Part shown: one piece after another, positions 35,052-44,280 of the stretch
Layout: each line of letters begins with the position of its first letter
How positions within the stretch are numbered: the stretch's first letter is position 1
Assembly (NCBI RefSeq): GCF_900129615.1
Contig: NZ_FQWI01000001.1
Coordinates: forward strand, 558,001 to 622,000
Length of the DNA: 64,000 nucleotides
From: Pectobacterium carotovorum
GTDB taxonomy: Bacteria; Pseudomonadota; Gammaproteobacteria; Enterobacterales; Enterobacteriaceae
Direction of reading: 5' to 3'
The notes under the pieces: generated by a model
What the model was told of the DNA's origin: nothing
The model's database searches: none
Seen by the model: the letters and a program-made list of their open reading frames with translations, nothing else
Translations under genes and position numbers: made by a program

Positions 35052-35778
35052 GCTGCCCCCCGTTTACGTGAATTTCCGCACCGTTGACATAAGAGGCACC
35101 GGAAGTGCAGAGAAAATAGATCAGGCTGGCGACTTCTTCGGGCTTGCCTAAACGTTGCATCGGCACCTGCCGTTCAATGATGTCGCCCGTACCGGGTGAC
35201 AGAATCGAGGTTTCAATTTCTCCCGGCGCAATCGCATTCACTCGCACGCCGTGTGGGCCAAAATCAAACGCCATTTCTCGCGTCAGCGCAGACAATGCCG
35301 CCTTTGACGTGGCGTAAGCCACGCCGGCAAAGGGGTGAACGCGCGATCCGGCAATCGAGGTCACATTAATCACGCAGCCCTGTGAGGCCTTGAGTTCATC
35401 GAACAAGCCGTTTGCCAGCAGCGCACAGGAAAACAGATTGACGTTAAAGACCCGCAGCCAGGTCGCATAGTCCGTATCGCGGACGCCCAAGCGCTGTCCA
35501 TCAGCGCCTTTTGGCGAAATACCCGCGTTATCGACCAGCGCATCCAGCCGCCCGCCCAGCTTTTCCTTAATCAGAGGCAGCGTCTGTTGCAGGCTGTCGA
35601 TATCTTCCAAATCGAGATGAATATGATTAAGCAATTTTTCCGCCCACGGGCACTCCTCCGCCCAGTTCTGGCGCGACGCGGTAAAGATCCGCCACCCCGC
35701 CGCGTGGAAATGCTTAACGGTGGCATGCCCGATTCCCCGGCTGGCACCGGTCAGCAGTAGTGTTTTTTGCGCTGTCAT
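35044..35778 (-). CDS. Short-chain dehydrogenase/reductase
   Basis: 244 aa from MTAQKTLLLT, with AGGAGG 5-6 nt upstream. NAD(P)-binding TGASRGIG, NNAG-type motif (VDNAGIS), catalytic Ser in INVTSIAGS and YxxxK (AYATSKAAL), C-terminal INGAEIHVNGG-like end. It is the first gene of the SDR-kinase-lyase operon and may oxidise or reduce a hydroxyl of the same substrate. A palindrome shared with the ABC transporter operon lies 59 nt upstream. Confidence 0.88.
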   Translation of the reverse strand: MTAQKTLLLTGASRGIGHATVKHFHAAGWRIFTASRQNWAEECPWAEKLLNHIHLDLEDIDSLQQTLPLIKEKLGGRLDALVDNAGISPKGADGQRLGVRDTDYATWLRVFNVNLFSCALLANGLFDELKASQGCVINVTSIAGSRVHPFAGVAYATSKAALSALTREMAFDFGPHGVRVNAIAPGEIETSILSPGTGDIIERQVPMQRLGKPEEVASLIYFLCTSGASYVNGAEIHVNGGQHV

Positions 35779-35836
35779 ACCGAACCTCCTGAGTCTGTGT
35801 ACAATCATTTTTTACACAACACACATCAAAATGGTG

Positions 35837-35849
35837 TTTGATGCATCAT
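35837..35849. promoter_or_regulatory. Shared palindromic motif before the SDR operon
   Basis: tttgatgcatcat, containing the 10-bp palindrome TGATGCATCA. The identical 13 nt occur at 39585-39597 before the ABC transporter operon. It is probably the operator of a common regulator. Confidence 0.65.
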
Positions 35850-35929
35850 AAATTGAGTTTTAAAAAAAGCTGAAGAAATTTTCAGCAAAATTTAGATTCG
35901 CCTTTTCACTACTACATGCACCTTACCGT

Positions 35930-36175
35930 GAAAGTTTCGTGCGTATTAGTAGCAATATTTCTCTGCGACTTCATCACACGCCCGACGCAGGGCGGCTCAC
36001 TCGCCGTCGCCCTGCGAACCCTGGCTTTTCGGCGCTAATTATGTCGCTGCGCGATGCCTTCGTCGGTATCAGGCTTAACGGACCGCTTGCGACACGTTCC
36101 CTACGTGGCGCAAGCTTTCGCGGCATCCATGCCGCTCATCCTAAGCCTGCTATCTCCTCAGCATAATTTCTTACG
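35930..36175. repeat. GC-rich block of inverted repeats
   Basis: Examples: GCAGGGCG/CGCCCTGC (35976-36021 area) and AGGCTTA/TAAGCCT about 70 nt apart (36072-36150). The composition contrasts with the AT-rich flanks. It looks like a dispersed intergenic repeat, but no second copy is in this window. Confidence 0.5.
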
Positions 36176-36279
36176 CCGGATAACAGTCTCCCGTTGTGCT
36201 GTGTATTACGTGTGTAAGAAACGGCACGCAAAGGGAGAAATACAATATCAACGCGCACGAAACATAACTCTGACACTTA

Positions 36280-37098
36280 TTAACCCCCACTCCGTAACCG
36301 CTCCGAGCGGCGGCGTAAAATCTCCATCACGATTAGCAGGATAAGCGCAGCACCGACCATCATGGTCGCGGCAGCGGCTATCGTCGGGTCGAGGTTTTCG
36401 CGGATACCAGCAAACATCTGTAGCGGCAGCGTGCGCTGGCGCGGGCTGGCAAGAAACAACGTGACGATCACCTCATCAAACGAGGTTGCGAAAGCAAAGA
36501 GCGCGCCGGAGAACACGCCGGGGGCAATCAGCGGGAACGTGACCTTGCGAAAAGCCAGCAGCGGCGAAGCGCCCAGGCTGGCGGCGGCTCGCGTCAGGTT
36601 GTGATCGTAGTTCTTCAATACCGCCGTGACCGTAATCACCACGAACGGCACGCCGAGCATCGCATGGGCCAATACCAACCCCAGATAGCTATTCAACAGC
36701 GACAGTTTGGCGAAAAAGAAAAACATCCCTACCGCGACAATCACCACCGGCGCAATCATCGGTGAAATCAGCACCGCCATCACCAGTGACTTACCGCGAA
36801 ATTCACCGCGCACTAGCCCGACTGAGGCCAGCACGCCAAGCACCGTCGCCAGCAACGTGGCAAGCGGCGCAATCAGCAGGCTGTTGCCCAGCGCGCCCAG
36901 CCACTCGCTGGAGTTGAAAAATTCACGATACCAGCGCAGGGAAAATCCCGTCAGCGGATAGCTCAGAAACGAACCGGCATTGAATGAGAGCGGCACAATC
37001 ACCAGCACGGGCACGATTAAAAACAACAGCATCGCCGCCCCGTAGAAATTAAACAACGTGCTCCACAGGCGGATAACCACTTCACCCTGCTGTCTCAT
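36280..37098 (-). CDS. ABC transporter permease, PotC-type (polyamine/GABA family)
   Basis: 272 aa with six membrane helices and the EAA-like loop RAAASLGASPLLAFRKVTFPLIAPG. PotC/YdcV group. It is the last gene of the binding protein-permease-permease operon, 26 nt after the PotB-type gene. GGAGAGATAACAA precedes the ATG. The matching ATPase is not here but at 44473-45567. Confidence 0.9.
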   Translation of the reverse strand: MRQQGEVVIRLWSTLFNFYGAAMLLFLIVPVLVIVPLSFNAGSFLSYPLTGFSLRWYREFFNSSEWLGALGNSLLIAPLATLLATVLGVLASVGLVRGEFRGKSLVMAVLISPMIAPVVIVAVGMFFFFAKLSLLNSYLGLVLAHAMLGVPFVVITVTAVLKNYDHNLTRAAASLGASPLLAFRKVTFPLIAPGVFSGALFAFATSFDEVIVTLFLASPRQRTLPLQMFAGIRENLDPTIAAAATMMVGAALILLIVMEILRRRSERLRSGG

Positions 37099-37124
37099 TT
37101 GTTATCTCTCCTATAAAAGTGTGC

Positions 37125-38393
37125 TTAGTGCGCCGCGACTTCCGCATTGGTGCGCGTTACACGGATGTACACGACATACAGCAGCGTCACGATGATCAGC
37201 AACTGAGTCCCCAGCGCGGCCGCCATTCCCCAGTTCATGGTGGTATTGGTGAAGAACGCGACAAAATAACTCAGCATCTGGTCACTCGGCCCGCCCAGCA
37301 GCGCAGGCGTAATGTAGTAGCCAATCGCCATCATAAAGACCAGCAGCGCTCCCGCCGTCACGCCCGCGTACGTTTGCGGCACGTAAACCCGCCAGAAGGC
37401 GATAAACGGATGCGCACCCAGCGAAATCGCCGCGCGTACGTAGTTCGGGGAAATGCCTTTCATCACCGCGTACAGCGGTAAAATGAAGAACGGCAGCAGA
37501 ATGTGGGTCATTGAGATGTAGACACCGATGCGGTTGAACACCAGCACCAGTGGCTCGTCGATAATGCCGATGTGCATCAGCGAACGGTTGATCAAGCCAC
37601 CGGACTGCAACAGTACAATCCAGCTTGCCGTCCGCACAATCAGCGATGTCCAGAACGGCAACAGCACCAGAATCAGCAACAGGTTGGCGCGGTTAGAGGG
37701 CTGTTTCGCCAGCCAATAGGCCAGCGGGTATCCCAGCCCCACGCACAGCAGCGTCACCACACCCGCCATCAGCAACGTACGCAGCAGCACATCGACATAC
37801 AGCGCCTGATCGGCAGGCTGCGGGACAATCTGCTGCGTGGTGGCATCGACTTTGTGGTCAAACACCGCCAGCAGGTAATAGCTGGTAAAAGGCCGCGCCG
37901 CGCGATCGAACGTTTGCCAGGTCGCCAACTCGCCCCACATCGGCTGTTCACGTATCAGTTGGTCACGAATATCGCTGCTGCCCTCAGCGGGCAGCTTACG
38001 CAATGTGCGGGTAATCAGCGTGCGATATTCCGCCCCTTCATACCCCAATCGTTTGGTGATCGTGCTTAACTTGCCGCTGCTGCGGGCATCGCGCAGATCG
38101 CCGACTAACGCCCGAAACACCGCCTCATCCGGCACATCGTTGCCAGACCAAAGCCGCATTGCGGCAATGGTCTGTGGCATATTGTCGCGCAATTCCGGGT
38201 TGGAGACGCTTTTCCCCAAAATCGAGGTGATCGGGAAGAGAAAACTCACCACGATAAACAGAAACAGCGGCGCAATCAGCAGCAGAGAGCGTTTTTTATA
38301 GGCTTTCTGCGCCACCGACAATTGCTGTTTCAGTGTCGAATAATCCTCGTTTCCGCCAGACGGCGCAGCGGTTACGATATCGCTCTGGGACAT
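37125..38393 (-). CDS. ABC transporter permease, PotB-type, with extra periplasmic segment
   Basis: 422 aa from MSQSDIVTAA (GGAG 8 nt upstream); MMMEKEP seven codons earlier is less likely. Membrane helix about 42-64, then an unusually long periplasmic loop of about 140 residues (NPELRDNMPQ to VDVLLRTLL), then five helices with the EAA loop RAAISLGAHPFIAFWRVYVPQTYAG. Ordinary PotB proteins are near 280-300 aa; the extra loop is typical of one opine/polyamine subgroup and may help bind the receptor. Confidence 0.88.
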   Translation of the reverse strand: MSQSDIVTAAPSGGNEDYSTLKQQLSVAQKAYKKRSLLLIAPLFLFIVVSFLFPITSILGKSVSNPELRDNMPQTIAAMRLWSGNDVPDEAVFRALVGDLRDARSSGKLSTITKRLGYEGAEYRTLITRTLRKLPAEGSSDIRDQLIREQPMWGELATWQTFDRAARPFTSYYLLAVFDHKVDATTQQIVPQPADQALYVDVLLRTLLMAGVVTLLCVGLGYPLAYWLAKQPSNRANLLLILVLLPFWTSLIVRTASWIVLLQSGGLINRSLMHIGIIDEPLVLVFNRIGVYISMTHILLPFFILPLYAVMKGISPNYVRAAISLGAHPFIAFWRVYVPQTYAGVTAGALLVFMMAIGYYITPALLGGPSDQMLSYFVAFFTNTTMNWGMAAALGTQLLIIVTLLYVVYIRVTRTNAEVAAH

Positions 38394-38435
38394 AGGCTCT
38401 TTCTCCATCATCACGTACGGTCACTCACTGCGGCT

Positions 38436-39515
38436 TTACTGCGCGGCCCAGGCGTTAAAACGTTGCTCCAGCTCTTCACCATGATCGATCCAAAACTCAG
38501 TATCGACCTGCAAGGCCTGTGCCAGATTATCCGGTGCGGTCGGCAGATTGGCGGCGACCGCCGGTGCCAGCAGGCTGGTGGTTTTGACGTGCGTCGGGCC
38601 ATACGGAATATTCTCGGCGAACACCTTCTGATTTTCCGGCTGGTTGGCAAACGCGATAAACAGCTCCGCCAGTGCCTTGTGCTTGGAGCCTTTGACGATC
38701 GCCCAACTGTCCAGATCGTAAATGCTGTCAGCCCAGACAATCTTGAAGTCATGCCCTTCTTTCTGCGCCGCCGCGACGCGGCCGTTATAGGCAGACGTCA
38801 TCACCACATCGCCCGACACCAGCCATTGCAGCGGTTGTGCGCCGGATTCCCACCACTGGATATTCGATTTGATCTGATTCAGTTTCTTGAAAGCGCGCTC
38901 GACACCTTCCGGCGTCGCCAACACCGTGTAGAGCTCGTCACGCTTCACGCCATCGGCCAGCAGCGCAATTTCCAACGTAAATTTGGCACTTTTACGCAGC
39001 GCACGTTTGCCGGGGTAATCTTTCACATTCCAGAAGTCGGCCCAGCTTTTCGGTGCCTGTTTCAGCTTCTGTGCGTTATAGGTCAGCACGGTAGACCACA
39101 GGAAGATCCCCGCACCGCACTCGGTCACAGCGCCTTTGACAAACTGAGATTGATCGCCCAGCTTTGACCAGTCCAGCGGTTCAAACAGCCCTTCGCTACA
39201 GCCGCGCATCAGTTCAGGGCCTTCGACTTCCACGACGTCCCAGCCTACCTGTCCGGTTTCCACCATCGCCCGGATACGCGCCATTTCACCGTTATACTCG
39301 CCAGCTTCCACCGTGCCTTTGCCTGCCGCGGCGAACGGCTTGTAAAACGCCTTATCCTGCGCATCTTTGTTCAACCCGCCGAATGAGATCACCGTGACGG
39401 ATTCCGCCTGCGCCTGACAGGCCATCGTCACCAGAAAAACCGTGGCCGCAATTTTCTTCAGTACCGGACGATTGCTGAGGCCTTTCGCTTTGGATGTGTT
39501 GTTGAGTTTGGACAT
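38436..39515 (-). CDS. Periplasmic solute-binding protein, PotD/spermidine-putrescine-type family
   Basis: 359 aa. Signal peptide about 1-38 (ending CQAQA-ES), after a longer than usual N-terminus. The mature part carries ESVTVISFGGLNKDAQDK, EAGEYNGEMARIRAM, YDLDSWAIVKGSKHKALAELFIAFA, as in the polyamine/GABA binding-protein cluster. The operon with two permeases sits beside gabD-gabT, so GABA or a polyamine-derived amine is the likely ligand. First gene of the operon; palindrome 39585-39597 is upstream. Confidence 0.88.
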   Translation of the reverse strand: MSKLNNTSKAKGLSNRPVLKKIAATVFLVTMACQAQAESVTVISFGGLNKDAQDKAFYKPFAAAGKGTVEAGEYNGEMARIRAMVETGQVGWDVVEVEGPELMRGCSEGLFEPLDWSKLGDQSQFVKGAVTECGAGIFLWSTVLTYNAQKLKQAPKSWADFWNVKDYPGKRALRKSAKFTLEIALLADGVKRDELYTVLATPEGVERAFKKLNQIKSNIQWWESGAQPLQWLVSGDVVMTSAYNGRVAAAQKEGHDFKIVWADSIYDLDSWAIVKGSKHKALAELFIAFANQPENQKVFAENIPYGPTHVKTTSLLAPAVAANLPTAPDNLAQALQVDTEFWIDHGEELEQRFNAWAAQ

Positions 39516-39856
39516 CTTTTCGCTCCTGGAGTGTTAGCCAACGTAATAAGGTCAAATACGAACCACAATTTTGCAGACTGCCTTTTTGATGCATCATGTA
39601 TCATGATAATCATGCAAAAAAATATGAGCATAAATTGTGCCAATTCAAAAATTTTATTGATGTTTTACTGCTGCGGCGGCGGGAACGGTGAGGAGAAGCA
39701 TCAGGGATACACGACCTCACTCTCCGCCTGATGCCATTTCGCCATTTTTGCCATCTTGTGGTGCAAGCCAGCATTGCCTTGCACCACCCAGACACATTGT
39801 GCGTCTGGCGTGCGCGTGCCGATAGGGGCTATCGACACACGTTTCTTACCGACGAT
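39516..39856. other. 341-nt region between gabD and the binding-protein gene
   Basis: Contains the shared motif at 39585-39597, next to further ATCATG/CATGAT symmetry to 39615, and AT-rich sequence that fits a promoter for the transporter operon. No gene seen. Confidence 0.5.
39585..39597. promoter_or_regulatory. Shared palindromic motif before the ABC transporter operon
   Basis: tttgatgcatcat, identical to 35837-35849, 70 nt before the binding-protein ATG. Confidence 0.65.
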
Positions 39857-41329
39857 CTATCGTGAAAGATCGACGCAGAGATATTTCATTTCCAGATAGT
39901 CTTCAATACCGAAACGTGACCCTTCACGTCCCAGTCCAGACTGCTTCACCCCGCCAAACGGCGCGACTTCATTCGAGATCAATCCGGTATTAATGCCTAC
40001 CATGCCGTAGTCCAGCGCTTCCGGCACCGTCCACTGACGCACGGCATCACGCGTGTAAACATAGGCCGCTAGCCCAAACTCGGTATCATTCGCCATCGCT
40101 ATTGCCTCCGCCTCATCGCTGAAGCGGAACAGCGGTGCCACAGGCCCGAACGTCTCTTCGCGGGCGAAACGCATTTCGCGCGTTACCCCGCCGACGATAG
40201 TTGGCGTGAAGAACGTGCCGCCCAGTTCGTGACGTTTACCGCCCAGCAGCAGCGTTGCGCCGTGCGATAAGGCATCAGCAATGTGCTGCTCAACCTTGCT
40301 CACCGCATCGGCATCAATCAGCGGCCCCTGCGTCACGCCCGGCTGTGTACCATCGCCGACGTTCAACTTGCGCACTTCCTCAACCAGCCGTTCGACCAGC
40401 GTCGGATAAATACCGTTCTGCACGTAGATCCGGTTGGCACAAACGCAGGTCTGCCCGCTGTTACGGAACTTGGAGGCCAGAATGCCTTTCACTGCCTGAT
40501 CTACATCGGCATCATCGAACACGATAAACGGCGCGTTGCCACCCAGCTCCAGCGACAGCTTTTTCACCGTTGGCGCGCTTTGCGCCATCAGGATACGGCC
40601 CACTTCCGTTGAGCCGGTAAAGCTCAGCTTGCGCACCACCGGGCTATCGCACAGCACTTTACCGACCGACTGCGCATCACCGACGATGACCTGCAATACG
40701 CCGCGCGGAATACCGGCCTGCTGTGCCAGTTCCGCCAGCGCTAGCGCGGTAAACGGCGTTTGCTCGGCGGGTTTAACGATCATCGTACAGCCTGCCGCCA
40801 GTGCGGGCCCGACCTTACGTGTAATCATCGCCGCCGGGAAATTCCACGGCGTAATCGCCGCACACACGCCAATGGGCTGCTTAATCACCAGTAGACGCTG
40901 CTGCCCCTGCGGGGATTGCAGCACGCTGCCTTCAATGCGCTTGGCTTCTTCCGCAAACCAGTCGATAAAGCTGGTCGCGTAGGCGATTTCACCCCGCGCT
41001 TCCGCCAGCGGTTTTCCCTGCTCCGCCGTCAGCAGCGCAGCCAAATCCTCCTGATTGTCCATAATCAGGCGCGCCCACGCCTGCAATAGCGCGGCACGTT
41101 CTTTTCCCGTCTTCTTACGCCATTCAACTAACGCCAACTCTGCGGCGGCAATCGCCTGCTCTGTTTGTGACACCGTCACTAACGGTACGTTACCCAACAC
41201 CGCGCCCGTCGCCGGATTGGTGACATCCAGACGTTCACCGTTTTGGCTGTCTTGCCATTCGCCGTCAATCAGGCAGTGTTGACGGAATAAGGTTTGTTGT
41301 TTCAATGAAATAGATGATTTCAGTTGCAT
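39857..41329 (-). CDS. gabD: Succinate-semialdehyde dehydrogenase
   Basis: 490 aa aldehyde dehydrogenase. Catalytic Cys in NSGQTCVCANRI, Glu in LELGGNAPF, cofactor site FTGSTEVGRIL, TPWNFPAAMITRK. High overall similarity to GabD (ENP-ATG starts, QHCLIDGEWQ...). It oxidises succinate semialdehyde to succinate, the second step of GABA breakdown. It lies 10 nt after gabT on the same strand, so the two form an operon. Confidence 0.95.
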   Translation of the reverse strand: MQLKSSISLKQQTLFRQHCLIDGEWQDSQNGERLDVTNPATGAVLGNVPLVTVSQTEQAIAAAELALVEWRKKTGKERAALLQAWARLIMDNQEDLAALLTAEQGKPLAEARGEIAYATSFIDWFAEEAKRIEGSVLQSPQGQQRLLVIKQPIGVCAAITPWNFPAAMITRKVGPALAAGCTMIVKPAEQTPFTALALAELAQQAGIPRGVLQVIVGDAQSVGKVLCDSPVVRKLSFTGSTEVGRILMAQSAPTVKKLSLELGGNAPFIVFDDADVDQAVKGILASKFRNSGQTCVCANRIYVQNGIYPTLVERLVEEVRKLNVGDGTQPGVTQGPLIDADAVSKVEQHIADALSHGATLLLGGKRHELGGTFFTPTIVGGVTREMRFAREETFGPVAPLFRFSDEAEAIAMANDTEFGLAAYVYTRDAVRQWTVPEALDYGMVGINTGLISNEVAPFGGVKQSGLGREGSRFGIEDYLEMKYLCVDLSR

Positions 41330-41339
41330 AGCTTCTCTT

Positions 41340-42605
41340 CTATCGTGTTAATACGCGCGTCAGGATGCTCATCGCCTTGCTGAACTGATCGTCAGGCACC
41401 GTTAACGGATACAGGAAACGGATCACGTTGCCATGTACGCCACAGGTCAGCAGCAGCAGACCGGCTTCCAACGCGCTTTTCTGAAATTGACGGGTAATCT
41501 CTGCCGACGGTTTACCCGTATTCGGATCGTTAAATTCTGCCGCCACCATCGATCCCTGTGCACGAATCGCCACCAGTGCCGGACACTGCGCTTTGATTTT
41601 CTCCAGCGTTTCCACCAGTGCAGCCCCCAGACGCTGTGCTCGTTGGCACAATTTCTCTTCTTCAATCACGTCCAATACCGCCAGCGCGGAAGCGACCGAC
41701 AGTGGGTTACCCGCATAGGTGCCGCCCAATCCGCCCGGCGAGGGAGCGTCCATGACGTCAGCGCGACCAACGACACCAGAGATCGGGAAGCCGCCGCCCA
41801 GGCTTTTCGCCATGGTGATCAGATCCGCTTTTTCCGCGTAATATTCCATCGCAAACAGCTTGCCGGTACGGGCAAAGCCGGTCTGCACTTCGTCGGCAAT
41901 CAGCAGGATGCCATGCTCGTCACACAGTTTACGCAGCCCGCTGATAAAGGATGGCGGCGCGACGTGGAAACCGCCTTCGCCCTGTACCGGTTCCAACAGA
42001 ATAGCGGCAACCTGATCGGCGGCGATGTCGGTATGCATCAGACGTTCGACGCTTTCCAACGCCTGTTCAACGGTGATGCCTTGCTTCTCATTCGGATAAA
42101 GCGCGTGAAAAATAGAACCGGGGAACGGGCCGAACCCTGTGGAATACGGTGCCACTTTGCCCGTCAGCGTCATCGTCAGCAGCGTGCGGCCGTGGAACGC
42201 CGCGTTGAAGGCGATCACACCCGGGCGCTTGGTGTATGCACGAGCGATTTTCACCGCGTTTTCTACCGCTTCAGCGCCGGTGGTAAAGAACGTAGTCTTT
42301 GCCGCCCCTTCAATGGGTGCCAACGCGTTGATGCGCTCGGCCAACGTGACATAACTGCCGTAAGGCACAATCTGGTAGGCCGTGTGGGTAAAGCGATCCA
42401 GTTGCTCGCGCACCGCCGCGACAATCTTCGGGTGGCGGTGGCCGGTGTTCAGTACCGCAATCCCAGCGGCAAAATCGATAAATTCCCGCCCTTCAACATC
42501 CCACAGGGTGCTGTTTTCCGCACGCTCGGCATAGAAATCACACATGACACCCACACCACGCGGTGTGGCGGCCAGACGGCGTTGATTCAGTTCGCTATTC
42601 TTCAT
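41340..42605 (-). CDS. gabT: 4-aminobutyrate aminotransferase
   Basis: 421 aa from MKNSELNQRR, with GGAG upstream; the extended MFGIPEQT start is not needed. Class III PLP enzyme: FFTTGAEAVENAVKIARAYT, FNAAFHGRT, LIADEVQTGFARTGK, PLP lysine in TMAKSLGGGFPISG. It converts GABA and 2-oxoglutarate to succinate semialdehyde and glutamate. It is divergent from the MocR regulator gene; the tandem array 42655-42702 lies between them. Confidence 0.96.
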   Translation of the reverse strand: MKNSELNQRRLAATPRGVGVMCDFYAERAENSTLWDVEGREFIDFAAGIAVLNTGHRHPKIVAAVREQLDRFTHTAYQIVPYGSYVTLAERINALAPIEGAAKTTFFTTGAEAVENAVKIARAYTKRPGVIAFNAAFHGRTLLTMTLTGKVAPYSTGFGPFPGSIFHALYPNEKQGITVEQALESVERLMHTDIAADQVAAILLEPVQGEGGFHVAPPSFISGLRKLCDEHGILLIADEVQTGFARTGKLFAMEYYAEKADLITMAKSLGGGFPISGVVGRADVMDAPSPGGLGGTYAGNPLSVASALAVLDVIEEEKLCQRAQRLGAALVETLEKIKAQCPALVAIRAQGSMVAAEFNDPNTGKPSAEITRQFQKSALEAGLLLLTCGVHGNVIRFLYPLTVPDDQFSKAMSILTRVLTR

Positions 42606-42654
42606 GGTCTGCTCCGGTATCCCAAACACATCTGCTAGTCGTTAAGCGATGCTG

Positions 42655-42702
42655 TAGTTGAATAATGATCTAGTTGAACAATGATCTAGTTGAACGATGA
42701 CA
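42655..42702. promoter_or_regulatory. 16-nt tandem array between gabT and the MocR regulator (probable operator)
   Basis: Three successive 16-nt units: tagttgaataatgatc, tagttgaacaatgatc, tagttgaacgatgaca. A weaker fourth follows. Direct repeats are the usual operator form for GabR/MocR proteins. Confidence 0.75.
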
Positions 42703-42786
42703 GGTTGTCGAAAGATGATGATGTCATTTAGACGCGAGATGGTTCTATAATCCAGTGCCAGTTTTGAATATTTGAAGGATCCACTT

Positions 42787-44280
42787 TTGCGCTCGCTTCT
42801 GACCGACTTATTGCTTCAGCGTTTAGCGAACCAGCAAGACGGCGCGCTGAACAAGCGTTTGTACGACTGCATTCGGCTAGCGATTCTTGATGGCGCGATT
42901 GCTGCTGGCGAGCGTCTGCCGTCGTCGCGCGATCTGGCGCAGCAGCTGTCGCTGTCGCGCAATACCGTGCTGACGGCTTACGAACAGCTACTGGCAGAAG
43001 GCTATATTGAAGCGCGCAAAGGAAGCGGGACCTTCGTCACGGAACAGTTACCCGATGGCAATATGCAGCCGGTGAACAGCGACAACGCCGGGGAGATACG
43101 TGAGCCTAAGCATGAGCTCTCGCGTCGCGGCATGCATCTACTGGGCTATGCCGGTGCTTCCGTCCGGCAATGGGGGGCTTTTATGCCCGGCATCCCGGAT
43201 ATCGCCAGCTTTCCTCATGATTTATGGCGGCGTATTCAAACGCGCCTGACAAAGCGTGTTCGCCCCGAACAGCTCTCCTATTCGCCGATTGGCGGTTGCC
43301 CCGAACTCCAGTTGGCACTGGTGGATTACCTGCGCGTCGCCCGTTCTGTGGAGTGTACGCCGGAGCAGATTCTGATTACCGAAGGCACCCATCAGGCGAT
43401 GGATCTGCTGGCCAAAATGCTGTGTAACCCCGGCGATTTGGCGTGGATTGAAGATCCCTGCTATTGGGGTATTCGCAATGTTCTGACGATTAACGGCCTG
43501 CGCATTGCTCCCGTCGATGTGGATGAACAAGGGCTGGCACCGCCAGAAACGCTCTCACCCGACGTCGCCCCGCGCCTGATTTGCGTGACACCGTCACATC
43601 AATATCCGCTGGGTGCGGTGATGAGTCTGGCACGCCGTCAGCGGCTACTGGCACTGGCGCAGGAACACGGCTGCTGGGTGGTGGAGGATGATTACGACAG
43701 CGAGTTCCGCTTTTCCGGCAGCCCGATCCCCGCGCTGCAAGGGCTACAGACACAATCGCCAGTGATCTACATCGGTACATTCAGCAAAACGCTCTACCCC
43801 GGCCTGCGTGTGAGCTACATGGTGCTACCGCCGCTGCTGGCGCAGTCGCTAAAGACGGCGCACTCCGAACTTTATCGCGGCGGACACTGGCTCACGCAGG
43901 CGACGCTCGCGCAGTTTATCCGTGAAGGCCACTACGCTGCGCATATCCGCCGCATGCGCCTGCTGTATGCCAAGCGCCGCGCGCTATTGACGTCACTAAT
44001 CGAACAACATCTGGGCGCAGATTACGTCGGGGACAACAGCAACGCCGGGCTGCATATGCTGCTCAGCCTGCCTTCCCATATCGATGATGTCGTGCTGAGC
44101 GCCGCGATTTTGCGCCGTGGCGTGATGGTCAAACCGCTTTCCAGTTACTACCTGCAACCGACACAGCAGCGTGGTTTATTACTGGGCTACGCCAGCGTGG
44201 AAGAGAGCCAAATGACGCAGGCTTTCTCGGTGATTGTGGCCTGTATTCAGGCGCTACATACACGTCATTCCGACGCCTGA
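42787..44280 (+). CDS. gabR: MocR/GabR-family regulator (GntR helix-turn-helix plus aminotransferase domain)
   Basis: 497 aa from a TTG start chosen because GAAGGA lies 7 nt upstream; a TTG five codons earlier (42772) is also in frame, and no ATG fits. GntR-type winged helix about 1-78 (RLYDCIRLAILDGAIAAGERLPSSRDLAQQLSLSRNTVLTAYEQL), then a linker and a class I aminotransferase-like domain with PLP lysine in GTFSKTLYPGLR. GabR proteins bind PLP and GABA and activate gabTD; divergence from gabTD supports this. PdxR-like function is the alternative. Confidence 0.87.
   Translation: MRSLLTDLLLQRLANQQDGALNKRLYDCIRLAILDGAIAAGERLPSSRDLAQQLSLSRNTVLTAYEQLLAEGYIEARKGSGTFVTEQLPDGNMQPVNSDNAGEIREPKHELSRRGMHLLGYAGASVRQWGAFMPGIPDIASFPHDLWRRIQTRLTKRVRPEQLSYSPIGGCPELQLALVDYLRVARSVECTPEQILITEGTHQAMDLLAKMLCNPGDLAWIEDPCYWGIRNVLTINGLRIAPVDVDEQGLAPPETLSPDVAPRLICVTPSHQYPLGAVMSLARRQRLLALAQEHGCWVVEDDYDSEFRFSGSPIPALQGLQTQSPVIYIGTFSKTLYPGLRVSYMVLPPLLAQSLKTAHSELYRGGHWLTQATLAQFIREGHYAAHIRRMRLLYAKRRALLTSLIEQHLGADYVGDNSNAGLHMLLSLPSHIDDVVLSAAILRRGVMVKPLSSYYLQPTQQRGLLLGYASVEESQMTQAFSVIVACIQALHTRHSDA

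Larger units (their letters stand above)
35779..36279. other. 501-nt gap: SDR promoter, repeat block, permease 3' end
   Basis: The first 100 nt hold inverted repeats TGTGTA-N11-TACACA (35796-35818) and TGATGCATCA (35839-35848). Then comes a GC-rich block of nested inverted repeats (35930-36175). No gene seen. Confidence 0.6.

Noticed and set aside
37572-38069. 165-codon plus-strand open frame antisense to the PotB-type permease
   Set aside because: Gln/Arg-rich antisense shadow of a well-supported membrane protein gene; no ribosome-binding site or family.
41961-41994. Possible hrp box on minus inside gabT (GGAACC ... CCACGTC)
   Set aside because: The spacer is 21 nt and the final A is missing; it is inside a coding region with no gene start behind it.
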